Origin: Alphaproteobacteria bacterium
GTDB lineage: Bacteria; Pseudomonadota; Alphaproteobacteria; Rhizobiales; Devosiaceae
Reading direction: 5' to 3'
NCBI GenBank assembly: GCA_018818925.1
Contig: JAHJQZ010000023.1
Location: 1 to 49,917, forward strand
Length of the DNA stretch: 49,917 nt
In this document: positions 24,440 to 32,897 of the stretch, in pieces
Numbering within the stretch: the first letter of the stretch is position 1
How the letters are laid out: the number at the start of each line of letters is the position of its first letter
Program-made: the position numbers and the translations under genes
The notes under the pieces: model-generated
What the model was told of the DNA's origin: nothing
What the model saw: only the letters and a program-made list of their open reading frames with translations
The model's database searches: none

Positions 24440-26311
24440 TTACTGAATCAGCTTCAGCAGATCCTGAGGCATCTGGCTGGCCTGGGCCGCCGCGGCAACG
24501 GCGGCCTGGGTCTTGACCTTGGCCGAGGCGAGCCTGGAGGATTCGGCCGCGATGTCCGTGTCGGTGATGGCCGAATTCGCCGCCTCAAGATTTTCGATGC
24601 TGGTCGCGATCGATTCGGAGCGGAACGAGAACCGCGATTCCAGGGCGCCAATGCTGGCCCGGGCCTTGGATACGATATCGATGGCGGCATCGATGGCGTC
24701 GATGGCGTCGATGGCGCTGGTCTGGTCGTCCACCGAAAGGCTCGTTTCCGCCGTAGTGGCGGTCAAGCCGAGATCGGTCGCGTCGAGACCGTCGAATGTG
24801 TCGATGGTGACGCTGGCGGTGGTACCGGTCGCGGCGCTGGTGAAGGTCAGCGCGCCACCACTGCTGGCGGTCGACGCCGTCACGGCGGTGTTGCTGTCGG
24901 CAGTCAGCGCGGTGTTGATGGCGGTCACCAGATCGGCGACGCTGTAGACACCGTCTCCGGAGGTTCCACCCGTAGCCGATAGGGTCACCTTCGTGCCGTT
25001 GACCTCGAAGCTGACGTCGTCGCCGGTAACGGTATAGCCGGTGGTGGTGCCAGCGAGGGTCGCCGCGGCGGCGGCGGTGGCAGTGCCCGCGGTGGCAGTC
25101 GCAGTCGCAGTGGATGTGCCCGCGATGGTGGACACGGTTCCAACCAAGGCTGTGCCATCAGACGACAGGGCCACCGAACTGGTCGCTCCCGTCGTGGCGC
25201 TGGTGATCACGATATTGCCATCGGTGTCGACCGAGGCCGTACCGGTGGTGCCCAGAGCGGTGTTGATGGCGGCGAGGATTGCGGTCTGCGTATAGGCGCC
25301 GGTACCGCCAGTACCGCCCGTGGTGGTGAAATTCGCCGTCACGGCGCTTCCGCCGTCGATCGTAATGGTCAGGGTCTCGTCGGTGGCAATGGTGATGCCG
25401 CTCGCAATATCGATGCTGCCGGTAGCCGAACCTGCGGTCGTTGCGGGCGTAGCGTCAATCAAGGCTGAGCCATTGGACGTCATGGACACCGTGCTGGACG
25501 CTCCCGTCGTAGCGCTGGTGACCACGATATTGCCATTGGTATCGACAGAGGCCGTGCCGGTGGTGCCCAGAGCGGTGTTGATCGTGCTGAGGATTTCGGC
25601 TTGCGTATAGGTGCCGCTGGTGCCGCCCGAGGTGGTGAACGCCGCCGTCACGTCGGAGCCGCCGTCAACCGAAATGGTCAGGGTTTCGGCAGCGGCAAAA
25701 GTGATGCCGCCCGAAATATCGATGCTGCCGGCAGCTGAACCCGCGGTCGTTGCAGCGGCTGCACCGCTGTCGCTAGCGATCTCGGACGTGGTCAGTCCGA
25801 GGCTTTGCGCGGTCAGGGTTTCGATCTGCACAATCACCGTGTCCGAGGCGCTCGAACCGACCATGATGGACGTGCCGTCGGCGAAATCGCTCGAACCGTC
25901 CAGAAGGCTCTGGCCATTGTAGCGCGTACCGGTGGCGATGCCGTCGACTTCCTCGATGAGCTGGGCGAATTCCGCTTCGATATAGGCGCGTTCGGTGTCG
26001 GTCACCGTACCGGACGATGACTGCGAAGCCAGAGACTTCATGCGCTGAAGGATATCCGAGATGTTGGAGGCGCCGCCATCGGCCGTCTGCAGCACGGAAA
26101 CACCGTGCGAGGCGTTGGTGGCGGCCTGGGTCAGGGCCGTGACATCGGACGAAATCTTGGTGGAAATCGCGAGACCTGCGGCGTCGTCCGAGGCCTGGGT
26201 GATGCGCGAACCGCTGGCCAGCTTGGACAAGGACGCTGTTTGTTCCGCGGAATTGATGTTGAGGTAGCGCACGGCCGAGTTGGCAGCGAGATTGGTTGAA
26301 ATTACAGGCAT
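24440..26311 (-). CDS. fliC: Large flagellin with internal tandem repeats
   Basis: The product is 623 residues. The N-terminal D0/D1 region (1-170) begins MPVISTNLAANSAVRYLNIN and has LASGSRITQASDDAAGLAIS. The C-terminal D1/D0 (about 530-623) includes ASIGALESRFSFRSESIATS and ends AQASQMPQDLLKLIQ. Most rhizobial flagellins are 300-400 residues. The extra length is a central variable domain made of three related units of about 100 residues each (188-290, 291-395, and a diverged one at about 396-505). AAGGAGTGAGCAAGC precedes the start. It is the filament subunit, exported by the flagellar type III system. Confidence 0.94.
   Translation of the reverse strand: MPVISTNLAANSAVRYLNINSAEQTASLSKLASGSRITQASDDAAGLAISTKISSDVTALTQAATNASHGVSVLQTADGGASNISDILQRMKSLASQSSSGTVTDTERAYIEAEFAQLIEEVDGIATGTRYNGQSLLDGSSDFADGTSIMVGSSASDTVIVQIETLTAQSLGLTTSEIASDSGAAAATTAGSAAGSIDISGGITFAAAETLTISVDGGSDVTAAFTTSGGTSGTYTQAEILSTINTALGTTGTASVDTNGNIVVTSATTGASSTVSMTSNGSALIDATPATTAGSATGSIDIASGITIATDETLTITIDGGSAVTANFTTTGGTGGTGAYTQTAILAAINTALGTTGTASVDTDGNIVITSATTGATSSVALSSDGTALVGTVSTIAGTSTATATATAGTATAAAAATLAGTTTGYTVTGDDVSFEVNGTKVTLSATGGTSGDGVYSVADLVTAINTALTADSNTAVTASTASSGGALTFTSAATGTTASVTIDTFDGLDATDLGLTATTAETSLSVDDQTSAIDAIDAIDAAIDIVSKARASIGALESRFSFRSESIATSIENLEAANSAITDTDIAAESSRLASAKVKTQAAVAAAAQASQMPQDLLKLIQ
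25127..25750 (-). repeat. Tandem repeat pair coding the flagellin variable domain
   Basis: Two adjacent copies of about 310 bases (25442-25750 and 25127-25441) encode near-identical segments: both contain INTALGTTGTASVDT, NGNIV or DGNIV, and (V/I)TSATTGA. A third, strongly diverged unit lies at about 24797-25126. The DNA itself is similar between copies, so they arose by duplication within the gene. Confidence 0.8.
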
Positions 26312-26448
26312 GCTTGCTCACTCCTTGAGACGGATACTCCCCCGGAGCTTCGCCGGACGAGAGGAACGCGTGAGGCGCACCTAACCTCTTGAACGTTCGT
26401 TCCAACGATATCAGGCGCTATTTCTACATAAAAAAGAATGGGTTGGCG
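26312..26448 (-). promoter_or_regulatory. Flagellin leader between the ECF sigma gene and fliC
   Basis: A 137-base gap follows the sigma gene on the same strand. It contains an AT-rich patch (about 26420-26436) and a long leader of some 100 bases before the flagellin ATG, where an FlbT-type mRNA regulator could act. GAACGTTCGTTCCAACG around 26391-26407 has inverted GAACG/CGTTC elements on either side of its centre. No sigma-28 consensus was recognised. Confidence 0.4.
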
Positions 26449-27138
26449 TTAATCCTTTGTAAAGGAATCGACGATCGTTCCTTCGGATTTCCGCAGCAGC
26501 TCCCGCAGGTTCTGACGGCCGCGCTTGAGCAGGGACTCCACCGAACTGACCGACTTGTCCATAATCTCGGCGACCTCCGGATTGCTGAGGTCGTCGGTGT
26601 AGGACAGGATCAGGGCCGTCCGCTGCTGCTCGGGAAGCTGCTGCATGGCGCATTCCAGAAGCGTCTTGATCTCGTCGCGATGCACCATCGACAGCGCATC
26701 CGGCTTGTCGTCGGCCATGTCCGGCGCCTTGTCCATGTCCTCGGTTCTGGGCCGCCGACGCAGGTCGATGCAGCGATTGGTGATCACCCGATAGAGCCAA
26801 GTGGTGAACCTGGCCTTGCCTTCCTGCCACCTGCCGCGCGTCGACCAGATTCTGAGCATCACGTCCTGGGCGACATCCTCGGCATCGGCGACATTGCCGA
26901 GAAGCCGCAGCGCCAGCGCATAGGACCGGTCGACATGACGTTCGACCAGGACTCGGAACGCCGCCTCGCTGTTTTGAGCGACAAGCCGCAAAAGGAGATC
27001 GTCCTCATCGAGCGGACGGGCGGCGGCCTGCCGATTCTCCGCACCTTTGTCCTCATGCCGCTCCTCGCTCACGGTCTGTTTGTCATCCCACTGGTCTGGA
27101 TTTGCGCTCTGCACACCGCTGGCAGCTGCATGGGCCAT
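26449..27138 (-). CDS. ECF-type RNA polymerase sigma factor heading the flagellar cluster
   Basis: The product is 229 residues from ATG 27138 (MAHAAASGVQS), with GGAG 9 bases ahead; the frame extends further but without a ribosome site. A polar 40-residue N-terminal tail is followed by sigma region 2 (SEAAFRVLVERHVDRSYALA, then AEDVAQDVMLRIW) and region 4 (LPEQQRTALILSYTDDLSNP EVAEIMDKSVSSVESLLKRG). These are clear ECF (sigma-70 group 4) marks. No anti-sigma gene with a membrane span lies next to it. It stands 137 bases upstream of the flagellin gene on the same strand. Control of the flagellar genes by this sigma factor is an inference from position. Confidence 0.9.
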   Translation of the reverse strand: MAHAAASGVQSANPDQWDDKQTVSEERHEDKGAENRQAAARPLDEDDLLLRLVAQNSEAAFRVLVERHVDRSYALALRLLGNVADAEDVAQDVMLRIWSTRGRWQEGKARFTTWLYRVITNRCIDLRRRPRTEDMDKAPDMADDKPDALSMVHRDEIKTLLECAMQQLPEQQRTALILSYTDDLSNPEVAEIMDKSVSSVESLLKRGRQNLRELLRKSEGTIVDSFTKD

Positions 27139-27804
27139 TTCACGTTCTCCAAGTCGGATGTCCGGTTTCAGGGAGTTGAACGGCCCGCGTCGTGGATTCA
27201 GGCGGAAAAAAAGCTGGAAACGACAAATATTCCAGAAGGTTAATGGGTAGACTTTGCCGCCGGGTAGGCAAATTGTTCCAGCCGGCTCTGCTTGCGCGGG
27301 ACGCTGGCGAGAGGCAATCGGCCCGGACATCGTGCGGCGCTGCCGGCGCCATGCGTTCCGGCGCCTCGGGCGGCTTGTCCGGGGCCGGACCGGCGATAGG
27401 CAATTCTGCGCGGTCGGGGGTCACGGCTGGGATAACCTGTTGCTGGGCGGCTCGGCTCGAGAACCCGGCAAGTTTGGCCGAGCGCCACCCTCTGTTGGTG
27501 GATGCGCAAAGGATAACCCGGCAAAAATGACCCCCCAAGTCCTGTATGTTTTCGCATTGTTTCCTGTCCCGGATTGAAAACACCCAGCCACGAACAGCTC
27601 AGCCCGAGAAACAATCTTGCCGATTTGTAATGAAGCCGGTGTCCCGTTCCGGGGTGGCGGCGGCTGGAAGCAGCTCGTCCCGCCGTCTGAAGCACCAGGT
27701 TTTTGACGCGAACGGCCGGGGTGATTCGGGGCAAGTATTTCTGTCGATTGCGCGCCGGTTCTGGATGCGCATCGTTCGGCGGGCCGAAAGCGCTTCCCGT
27801 CCTG
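27139..27804. other. Gene-free stretch upstream of the ECF sigma gene
   Basis: About 670 bases without a supported ORF on either strand. The part next to 27138 should hold the promoter of the sigma gene. Translations of the remainder give only low-complexity or unrecognised sequence, consistent with decayed DNA next to the RND relic. Confidence 0.4.
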
Positions 27805-28140
27805 TCAGGATGCCGGAGGTGTGGACGCGCCGATCTTCCTCAGGCGGTTCATCGGGCCAACGATGCCGGCAAGAAAGATCGGCACCAAGAAGATGCCCAA
27901 GGTCGCAAACGAGATCATGCCGCCCGGGACGACGAAACCCACCGCGTTCTGGGCGCCGGATCCCGCACCGGTTGACAAGGCCAGCGGCAACACGCCCAGC
28001 ATGAAGGCAAGAGAGGTCATCACAATCGGTCTCAGGCGCAGGCGCGCCGCCTTAAGGGTCGCTTCAAAGAGCGATCGTCCCTGTGCCATCGGATCGCGGG
28101 CGAACTCGACGATCAGGATGGCGTTCCTGGTCGCCACGAC
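27805..28140 (-). pseudogene. C-terminal remnant of an RND multidrug efflux permease
   Basis: About 111 residues are clearly the AcrB/MexB-type C-terminus: RNAILIVEFARDPMAQG, LKAARLRLRPIVMTSLAFML GVLPLALSTGAGSGAQNAVG, and GGMISFATLGIFLVPIFLAG. Full-length proteins have over 1000 residues. Directly upstream (above 28140 on the minus strand) the frame becomes unrelated, and no other RND segment is seen nearby. The conserved GLSAKNAIL run-in is already degraded (VVATRNAIL). It is a truncated, presumably non-functional relic left by deletion. Confidence 0.82.
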
Positions 28141-28629
28141 ACTTGCCTTTCTTTTCCGCGACAAGGGCCGGACCGTGGCTATCTGTGAAAATGCCCAAAG
28201 CGAGGCAGCAACGCTTCTCGGACGGTCCAGCCGAGGGGAAGGTCGTGACCCGCATGCAGATTGCACCCAGCAGGTACGGGCCGATCCGAGCGCTACAAAA
28301 CGCCGCAGGCGCCGCCGTCCGTGCCGTCCCGGCGCCGCCCCGTGCATCGCGTCGCGATTGGGTGTATGACGCGCCCAGCAAGATGCCCGCCCGCAAAGGA
28401 CCTCCCCCATGCCGAAGCGCATCGATCCCGAAACCGTGCCCAAGACCGCCGGGTTCCTCCGGCCGCCGCCGTTCCACCGGTGGGTCGGAACGCGTCGGTG
28501 CCGCGCGTTCGGCGCCGCCGGCAAGCACGGCATACCCTTGTTAGCCCGGCGCGACGGCACGCCCTGTTCCCAAAACCCGCGCGGCTGACCGGCTGCGCCG
28601 ACGCTTCCCTCACACCGGCAAAACGAAAA
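28141..28629. other. Degenerate stretch between RND relic and HAD gene
   Basis: About 490 bases without a confident gene. A single doubtful 59-codon ORF lies at 28409-28588. No repeat, tRNA or terminator was recognised. Confidence 0.35.
28409..28588 (+). pseudogene. 59-codon ORF, possible N-terminal relic of a cupin protein
   Basis: ATG at 28409 follows AAAGGA with 8 bases of spacing. The start MPKRIDPETVPKTAGF followed by PPPF recalls the first residues of small cupin proteins (MPKID..VPxRTGxxYPxPF), but the rest is not cupin-like and it ends after 59 residues. It is either the start of a decayed cupin gene or a chance ORF. The assignment is weak. Confidence 0.2.
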
Positions 28630-29313
28630 ATGATCGCGACCACTCCCCGCTACGGCATAGCCGCCGTCGTCTTCGACATGGATGGCACCCTGCTCGACAC
28701 CGAGCCCTTGTATCGCGAAGCCATATTCGCGGCCTGCGCCGAGCTCGGCTACGAAATGACCGAGGCGCTGCACGCCGCCCAGGTCGGTGTGCCCAACGAC
28801 ATGGCGCGCGCCCTGTTCCTGGCCGAATTCGGCACCGCCTTCCCCTTCGACCGCTACCACAGGCGCATGCATGAAAACATGGGCGACATCGAAGCCGAGC
28901 GCGGCATTTCCCACAAGCGCGGGGCCCGCGATCTCCTGCTGCTGCTTCGGGCGCGCGGCATTCCGGCGGCGGTCGTCACCTCGACGGCACGGCCGATGGC
29001 GCTGAAACGGCTCGACCGTGCCGGCCTGATCGACCTGTTCGAGGTGGTGATCGGCCGCGACGACACCGTGCTGGGCAAGCCGCATCCCGAGCCGTTCCTG
29101 ACCGCGGCCGAACGGCTCGGCGTCGCGCCCGGCGCCTGCCTCGCCCTCGAGGACAGTCCCAACGGCATCCGTGCCGCCAGCGGCGCCGGCATGATCGCGG
29201 TCATGGTGCCCGATCTGATCGCGCCGACGCCGGAAGTGGCGGCGATGTGCAGCGCCATCCATCCCGATCTCGACGCGGTGCGCCTCGCCTATTTCGCCGA
29301 TGCCGCCGCCTGA
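28630..29313 (+). CDS. HAD-superfamily phosphatase (beta-phosphoglucomutase/sugar phosphatase-like)
   Basis: The product is 227 residues from ATG 28630 (MIATTPRYGIAAVVFDMDGT). Motif I is FDMDGTLLDTEP, motif II the TSTA segment of AAVVTSTARPMALKRL, and motif III/IV is LGKPHPEPFLTAAERLG with LEDSPNGIRAA. A helical cap lies between motifs I and II (about residues 28-95), so it is subfamily I with a C1 cap. Members dephosphorylate or isomerise small sugar phosphates. The substrate cannot be inferred here. The longer upstream frame runs through non-coding sequence and was not used. Confidence 0.9.
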   Translation: MIATTPRYGIAAVVFDMDGTLLDTEPLYREAIFAACAELGYEMTEALHAAQVGVPNDMARALFLAEFGTAFPFDRYHRRMHENMGDIEAERGISHKRGARDLLLLLRARGIPAAVVTSTARPMALKRLDRAGLIDLFEVVIGRDDTVLGKPHPEPFLTAAERLGVAPGACLALEDSPNGIRAASGAGMIAVMVPDLIAPTPEVAAMCSAIHPDLDAVRLAYFADAAA

Positions 29314-29368
29314 ACCTTGCAGCCGGCCCGCGGTCGGCCCCGAATCGCTGCGCGCGATGGACCTTCAT

Positions 29369-29400
29369 GGTTAACGCCGCGTTAGCGCCCAGGGTTAACC
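29369..29400 (+). promoter_or_regulatory. CtrA-like site and inverted GGTTAAC/GTTAACC boxes
   Basis: TTAA-N7-TTAG occupies 29371-29384, one base off the TTAA-N7-TTAA core of the CtrA box. GGTTAAC (29369-29375) and GTTAACC (29394-29400) form an inverted pair. It lies about 90-120 bases before the cell-wall hydrolase start. Binding by the cell-cycle regulator CtrA is inferred only. Confidence 0.4.
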
Positions 29401-29489
29401 AAGCGTGAAATAGCGGTTTAAAAGCGTTTGTCTTTTGTCTAGTCTGGCCGGCGAAGACACGCCCATGGGCGTGCGCCGGGGGATTGGCT

Positions 29490-30206
29490 TTGAAGCGTTT
29501 CGGACGGGCAGGCACGAAGCTGGCGGCGGGGCTTTTGCTCGCGCTCGCGCTTCTGGCGTCGGGACCGGCTGCCGCCGAGGATGTCACCGAAGTCGCGGCG
29601 CTGACCCCCGAACTGCTCACCTCCTATGTCACGCACCTGCCGACGGCATCGTTCGACCGTAACGGCACCTTCGATCCCCAGACCTGGGTGCAAAGAACCG
29701 AGCGGCCGGCGCTGACCGAGGCCCTGCTGGCCGACTACGTCGCCGGTGGCTACGTGCCGACCCTGGCGCGCGTCGAGACTTTGAGGTCCGAGCGTTCCTG
29801 CCTCGCCACCGCCATCTATCACGAGGCGCGGGGCGAACCCGAGATCGGGCAATGGGCGGTGGCCGATGTCATTCTCAATCGCGTCGCCTCGTCGCGCTAT
29901 CCGTCCTCGATCTGTGGCGTCGTTTACCAGAACGCCGACAAGGGCAAATATCGCTGCCAGTTCTCCTTCGCCTGCGACGGCAAGCCGGACGATGGCGGCG
30001 ACGGCAACCGCATCGTGCGCGAAAGCTGGATCAGGGCCCACATGATCGCCGAGGCGGCCCTCCGGCAGCAGCAGGTCGGCGCCCGCACTGAAATGATCCC
30101 GGAAACGGCGCTGTTCTACCATACTGTGTCGGTCAGCCCGCAATGGGCTGGCAAGCTCAAGCGCGTCGCCTCCATCGGCAGCCACGTCTTCTACGCGCCG
30201 CTCTGA
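29490..30206 (+). CDS. SleB-type cell wall hydrolase (Hydrolase_2 family)
   Basis: The product is 238 residues if the TTG at 29490 (MKRFGRAGTKLA) is used; GGGGG lies about 7 bases ahead. A TTG at 29484 adds two residues; no ATG or GTG is suitable. An N-terminal signal sequence (LAAGLLLALALLASGPAAA) is followed by a linker. The catalytic domain is LATAIYHEARGEPEIGQWAV ADVILNRV, with the Glu of HEARGE as the likely catalytic acid, and KYRCQFSFACDG. Cell-wall hydrolases of this family act as lytic transglycosylases on peptidoglycan. It would be exported to the periplasm. Confidence 0.88.
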   Translation: MKRFGRAGTKLAAGLLLALALLASGPAAAEDVTEVAALTPELLTSYVTHLPTASFDRNGTFDPQTWVQRTERPALTEALLADYVAGGYVPTLARVETLRSERSCLATAIYHEARGEPEIGQWAVADVILNRVASSRYPSSICGVVYQNADKGKYRCQFSFACDGKPDDGGDGNRIVRESWIRAHMIAEAALRQQQVGARTEMIPETALFYHTVSVSPQWAGKLKRVASIGSHVFYAPL

Positions 30207-30291
30207 AGCCGCCCAGACCGGGCATGCCAAGGGCAAAGTCTGCTTGTTTGCGTCGGGCGGCGATCGCCCGCATGAACATTGCGTAACTGGC

Positions 30292-30309
30292 GGCAGATAC
30301 CCATCTGCC
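30292..30309. promoter_or_regulatory. Palindrome upstream of chvI
   Basis: GGCAGAT (30292-30298) and ATCTGCC (30303-30309) are perfect inverted repeats around 4 bases, about 93 bases before chvI, with an AT-rich TTAATATG directly after. It may be an operator or leader hairpin. Confidence 0.35.
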
Positions 30310-30401
30310 TTAATATGCGCGCAATTCTGCCGGCCAAACCCATTTCGTGCGGTGCGCGCCGCCGCGCACGGCACAACGCACCCGGTTGGCAAGGAGGGCC
30401 T

Positions 30402-31118
30402 ATGCCAAAGATCGCCTTGGTCGACGACGACCGCAACATCCTGACCTCGGTGTCGATGACGCTCGAAGCCGAAGGCTACCAGGTGGCCACCTATACCGAC
30501 GGCGCCTCGGGCCTTGAAGGGTTGAGCAGGGATCGGCCGGACCTCGCCATTCTCGACATCAAGATGCCGCGCATGGACGGCATGGAACTATTGAGGCGCT
30601 TGAGGCAGAAATCCGACATGCCGGTCATCTTCCTCACTTCCAAGGACGAGGAGATCGATGAATTGTTCGGCCTCAAGATGGGCGCCGACGATTTCATCAC
30701 CAAGCCGTTCAGCCAGCGTCTTCTGGTCGAGCGCGTCCGCGCCATCCTTCGGCGCGTGGCGCCGCGCGATGCGGCCGCGTCGGGCGCTCCCGCCGCCGAC
30801 GGCTCCCCGGCCGGTGCCGTGCTCGAACGCGGCAATCTCGTCATGGACGAGGAGCGCCACACCTGCACCTGGAAGAGCCAGCGCGTCACCCTGACCGTGA
30901 CCGAGTTCCTCATCCTGCAGGCGCTGGCGCACCGTCCGGGCGTCGTCAAGTCGCGCAATGCGCTGATGGACGCGGCCTATGACGATCAGGTCTATGTCGA
31001 CGATCGCACGATCGACAGCCACATCAAGCGCCTGAGAAAGAAGTTCAAGGTGGTCGACGACGATTTCGACATGATCGAAACGCTCTATGGCGTCGGCTAC
31101 CGCTTCAAGGAGCAGTAG
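30402..31118 (+). CDS. chvI: Response regulator ChvI
   Basis: The product is 238 residues from ATG 30402, preceded by AAGGAGG. The receiver domain starts [20 protein letters not shown], with the phosphorylated Asp at 52 ([16 protein letters not shown]) and Lys in [14 protein letters not shown]. The DNA-binding winged helix ends [15 protein letters not shown]. ChvI with ChvG (ExoS) controls envelope, exopolysaccharide, acid-stress and host-interaction genes in rhizobia, Agrobacterium and Brucella (BvrR). The order chvI-chvG-hprK-EIIA-HPr seen here is a hallmark of the group. Confidence 0.95.
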   Translation: MPKIALVDDDRNILTSVSMTLEAEGYQVATYTDGASGLEGLSRDRPDLAILDIKMPRMDGMELLRRLRQKSDMPVIFLTSKDEEIDELFGLKMGADDFITKPFSQRLLVERVRAILRRVAPRDAAASGAPAADGSPAGAVLERGNLVMDEERHTCTWKSQRVTLTVTEFLILQALAHRPGVVKSRNALMDAAYDDQVYVDDRTIDSHIKRLRKKFKVVDDDFDMIETLYGVGYRFKEQ

Positions 31119-32888
31119 TTGGCGGCAACGACCGAGGCCAGCAAGGCCGACCGGCACGCGAAGGCCGGGTCCGGCGGGCGCGCCGGTCCGGCATCGGCGC
31201 GAAAACATGGTCTCGAGCGGCTGACCGGCGCCCTGCGCGAAATCGTTCGCGTGACGATCTTCGCCTCGCTCAGGCGCCGCATCGTCGTTCTCAACCTCGC
31301 CGCCCTCGCCGCCCTCGTGATCGGCATCCTGTTTCTCAACCAGTGGCGTGCCGGCCTCATCGACGCCCGCGTCCAGGCCCTGAGGATCCAGGGCGAGATC
31401 ATCTCCGCCGCCATCGCCGCCTCGGCGACGGTCGAAAGCGATTTGATCACCGTCAATCCCGACCTGCTTTTGAAGATGAGCGGCGGCGATCCCACGACGC
31501 CGTTCAGCTTTTTCGATCCCGCCCTCGAATTCCCCATCAGCCCGGAACGCGTCGCACCGCTTTTGCGCAACCTCATCACGCCGACGCGCACCCGCGCCCG
31601 CATCTACGACAAGGACGGATTGCTCATTCTCGACAGTTCGAGCCTCTATGTTTCCGGCGAGGTGCTGCGCGCGCCACCGTTGCCGGCCAAGGATGAAACC
31701 ATTCTGGTCGATTGGTGGAACGCGCTGATGAGCTGGGTGCCGGGCGACAGTTTTTCCATCTACCTGGAATACGGACCCGACGAAGGCAAACGCTATCCGG
31801 AGGTCGGCGTCGCCCTCAACGGGTCGGTTGCCGACCTGGTACGCGTCGATTCGACCGGTCGCATGGTCATCACCGTCGCCGTGCCCATCCAGCGCCTGCA
31901 CACCATTGTCGGGGTGCTGCTGCTCTCGACCCAGCCGGGCGACATCGATTCGATCGTCGCCGCCGAGCGGTTGAGCATCCTGAGGGTCGCGCTGGTGGCG
32001 GCGCTGGTGACCACGACGCTGTCCTTCCTGCTCGCCGGCACGATCGCCGGACCGATGCGCAAGCTCTCGGACGCCGCCGAACGGGCCGGCACCTCCATGA
32101 CCGCCCGCGCCGAAATCCCCGATTTCACCGAGCGCGGCGACGAGATCGGCCACCTGTCGGGCGCCCTCCGGTCGATGACCAATGCGCTTTACGACCGCAT
32201 CGAGGCCATCGAGCGCTTCGCCGCCGATGTGGCGCATGAGCTGAAGAACCCGCTGACCTCATTGAGAAGCGCCGTCGAGACCCTGCCCCGGACCACCAAG
32301 CCCGAGCAGCGGGACCAGCTGACCGCCGTCATCCAGCACGATGTCCGCCGCCTCGACAGGCTCATCTCGGACATCTCCAACGCCTCCCGCCTTGACGCCG
32401 AACTGGCGCGCGAGGCGCAACAACAGGTCGATCTTGACCTTTTGCTGTCGGCGCTTGCCTCAATGCATGCCGACATGGCCGCCAAGCGCGATGTTTCGCT
32501 GGTCTACGTCAAAAAGACCGGCCGCGTCGCGCCGCGCGTTTTCGGCCACGACAGCCGACTGGCCCAGGTGGTCTCCAACCTTTTCGACAATGCCGTGTCT
32601 TTCTCGCCCGAAGGCGGCACCGTCACGGCCGAACTCGGCGTCGAGGGCGACCAGTTCGTCCTGACCGTCACCGACGAGGGTCCAGGCATTCGCGGCGAGA
32701 CCAGCCGCATTTTCCAGCGCTTCTACACCGACCGGCCGGACACCGAGAGCTTCGGCGACCATTCCGGTCTGGGCCTGTCCATCTCGAAACAGATCGTCGA
32801 GGCCCACAAGGGCACGATCGATGCTGAAAACCGCACGGACCGCTCCGGGGCCGTGTTCACCGTGCGCCTGCCGCGCGCCCGCAAATAG
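31119..32888 (+). CDS. chvG: Sensor histidine kinase ChvG
   Basis: The product is 589 residues. The start is TTG 31119 directly after the chvI stop, with AAGGAG 6 bases ahead. An N-terminal cytoplasmic tail is followed by a first helix (VVLNLAALAALVIGILFL, about 52-72), a periplasmic sensor region of some 200 residues, a second helix (about 285-315), HAMP, HisKA with His about 373 in FAADVAHELKNPLTSL, and HATPase with VTDEGPGIRGETS and GLGLSISKQIVEAHKG. It phosphorylates ChvI. In relatives the periplasmic repressor ExoR controls it; no exoR gene is in the window. Confidence 0.95.
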   Translation: MAATTEASKADRHAKAGSGGRAGPASARKHGLERLTGALREIVRVTIFASLRRRIVVLNLAALAALVIGILFLNQWRAGLIDARVQALRIQGEIISAAIAASATVESDLITVNPDLLLKMSGGDPTTPFSFFDPALEFPISPERVAPLLRNLITPTRTRARIYDKDGLLILDSSSLYVSGEVLRAPPLPAKDETILVDWWNALMSWVPGDSFSIYLEYGPDEGKRYPEVGVALNGSVADLVRVDSTGRMVITVAVPIQRLHTIVGVLLLSTQPGDIDSIVAAERLSILRVALVAALVTTTLSFLLAGTIAGPMRKLSDAAERAGTSMTARAEIPDFTERGDEIGHLSGALRSMTNALYDRIEAIERFAADVAHELKNPLTSLRSAVETLPRTTKPEQRDQLTAVIQHDVRRLDRLISDISNASRLDAELAREAQQQVDLDLLLSALASMHADMAAKRDVSLVYVKKTGRVAPRVFGHDSRLAQVVSNLFDNAVSFSPEGGTVTAELGVEGDQFVLTVTDEGPGIRGETSRIFQRFYTDRPDTESFGDHSGLGLSISKQIVEAHKGTIDAENRTDRSGAVFTVRLPRARK

Positions 32889-32897
32889 GAGGCAAAG

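Noticed and set aside
24440-26311. CRISPR-like array suspected from repeated DNA in the minus strand
   Set aside because: The repeats are about 310 bases, contiguous, in frame and coding for flagellin; there are no spacers.
27805-29262. 485-codon minus-strand frame joining the HAD region to the RND tail
   Set aside because: Only its last 111 residues are real (RND C-terminus). The rest is antisense to the HAD gene or non-coding, so it is not a fusion protein.
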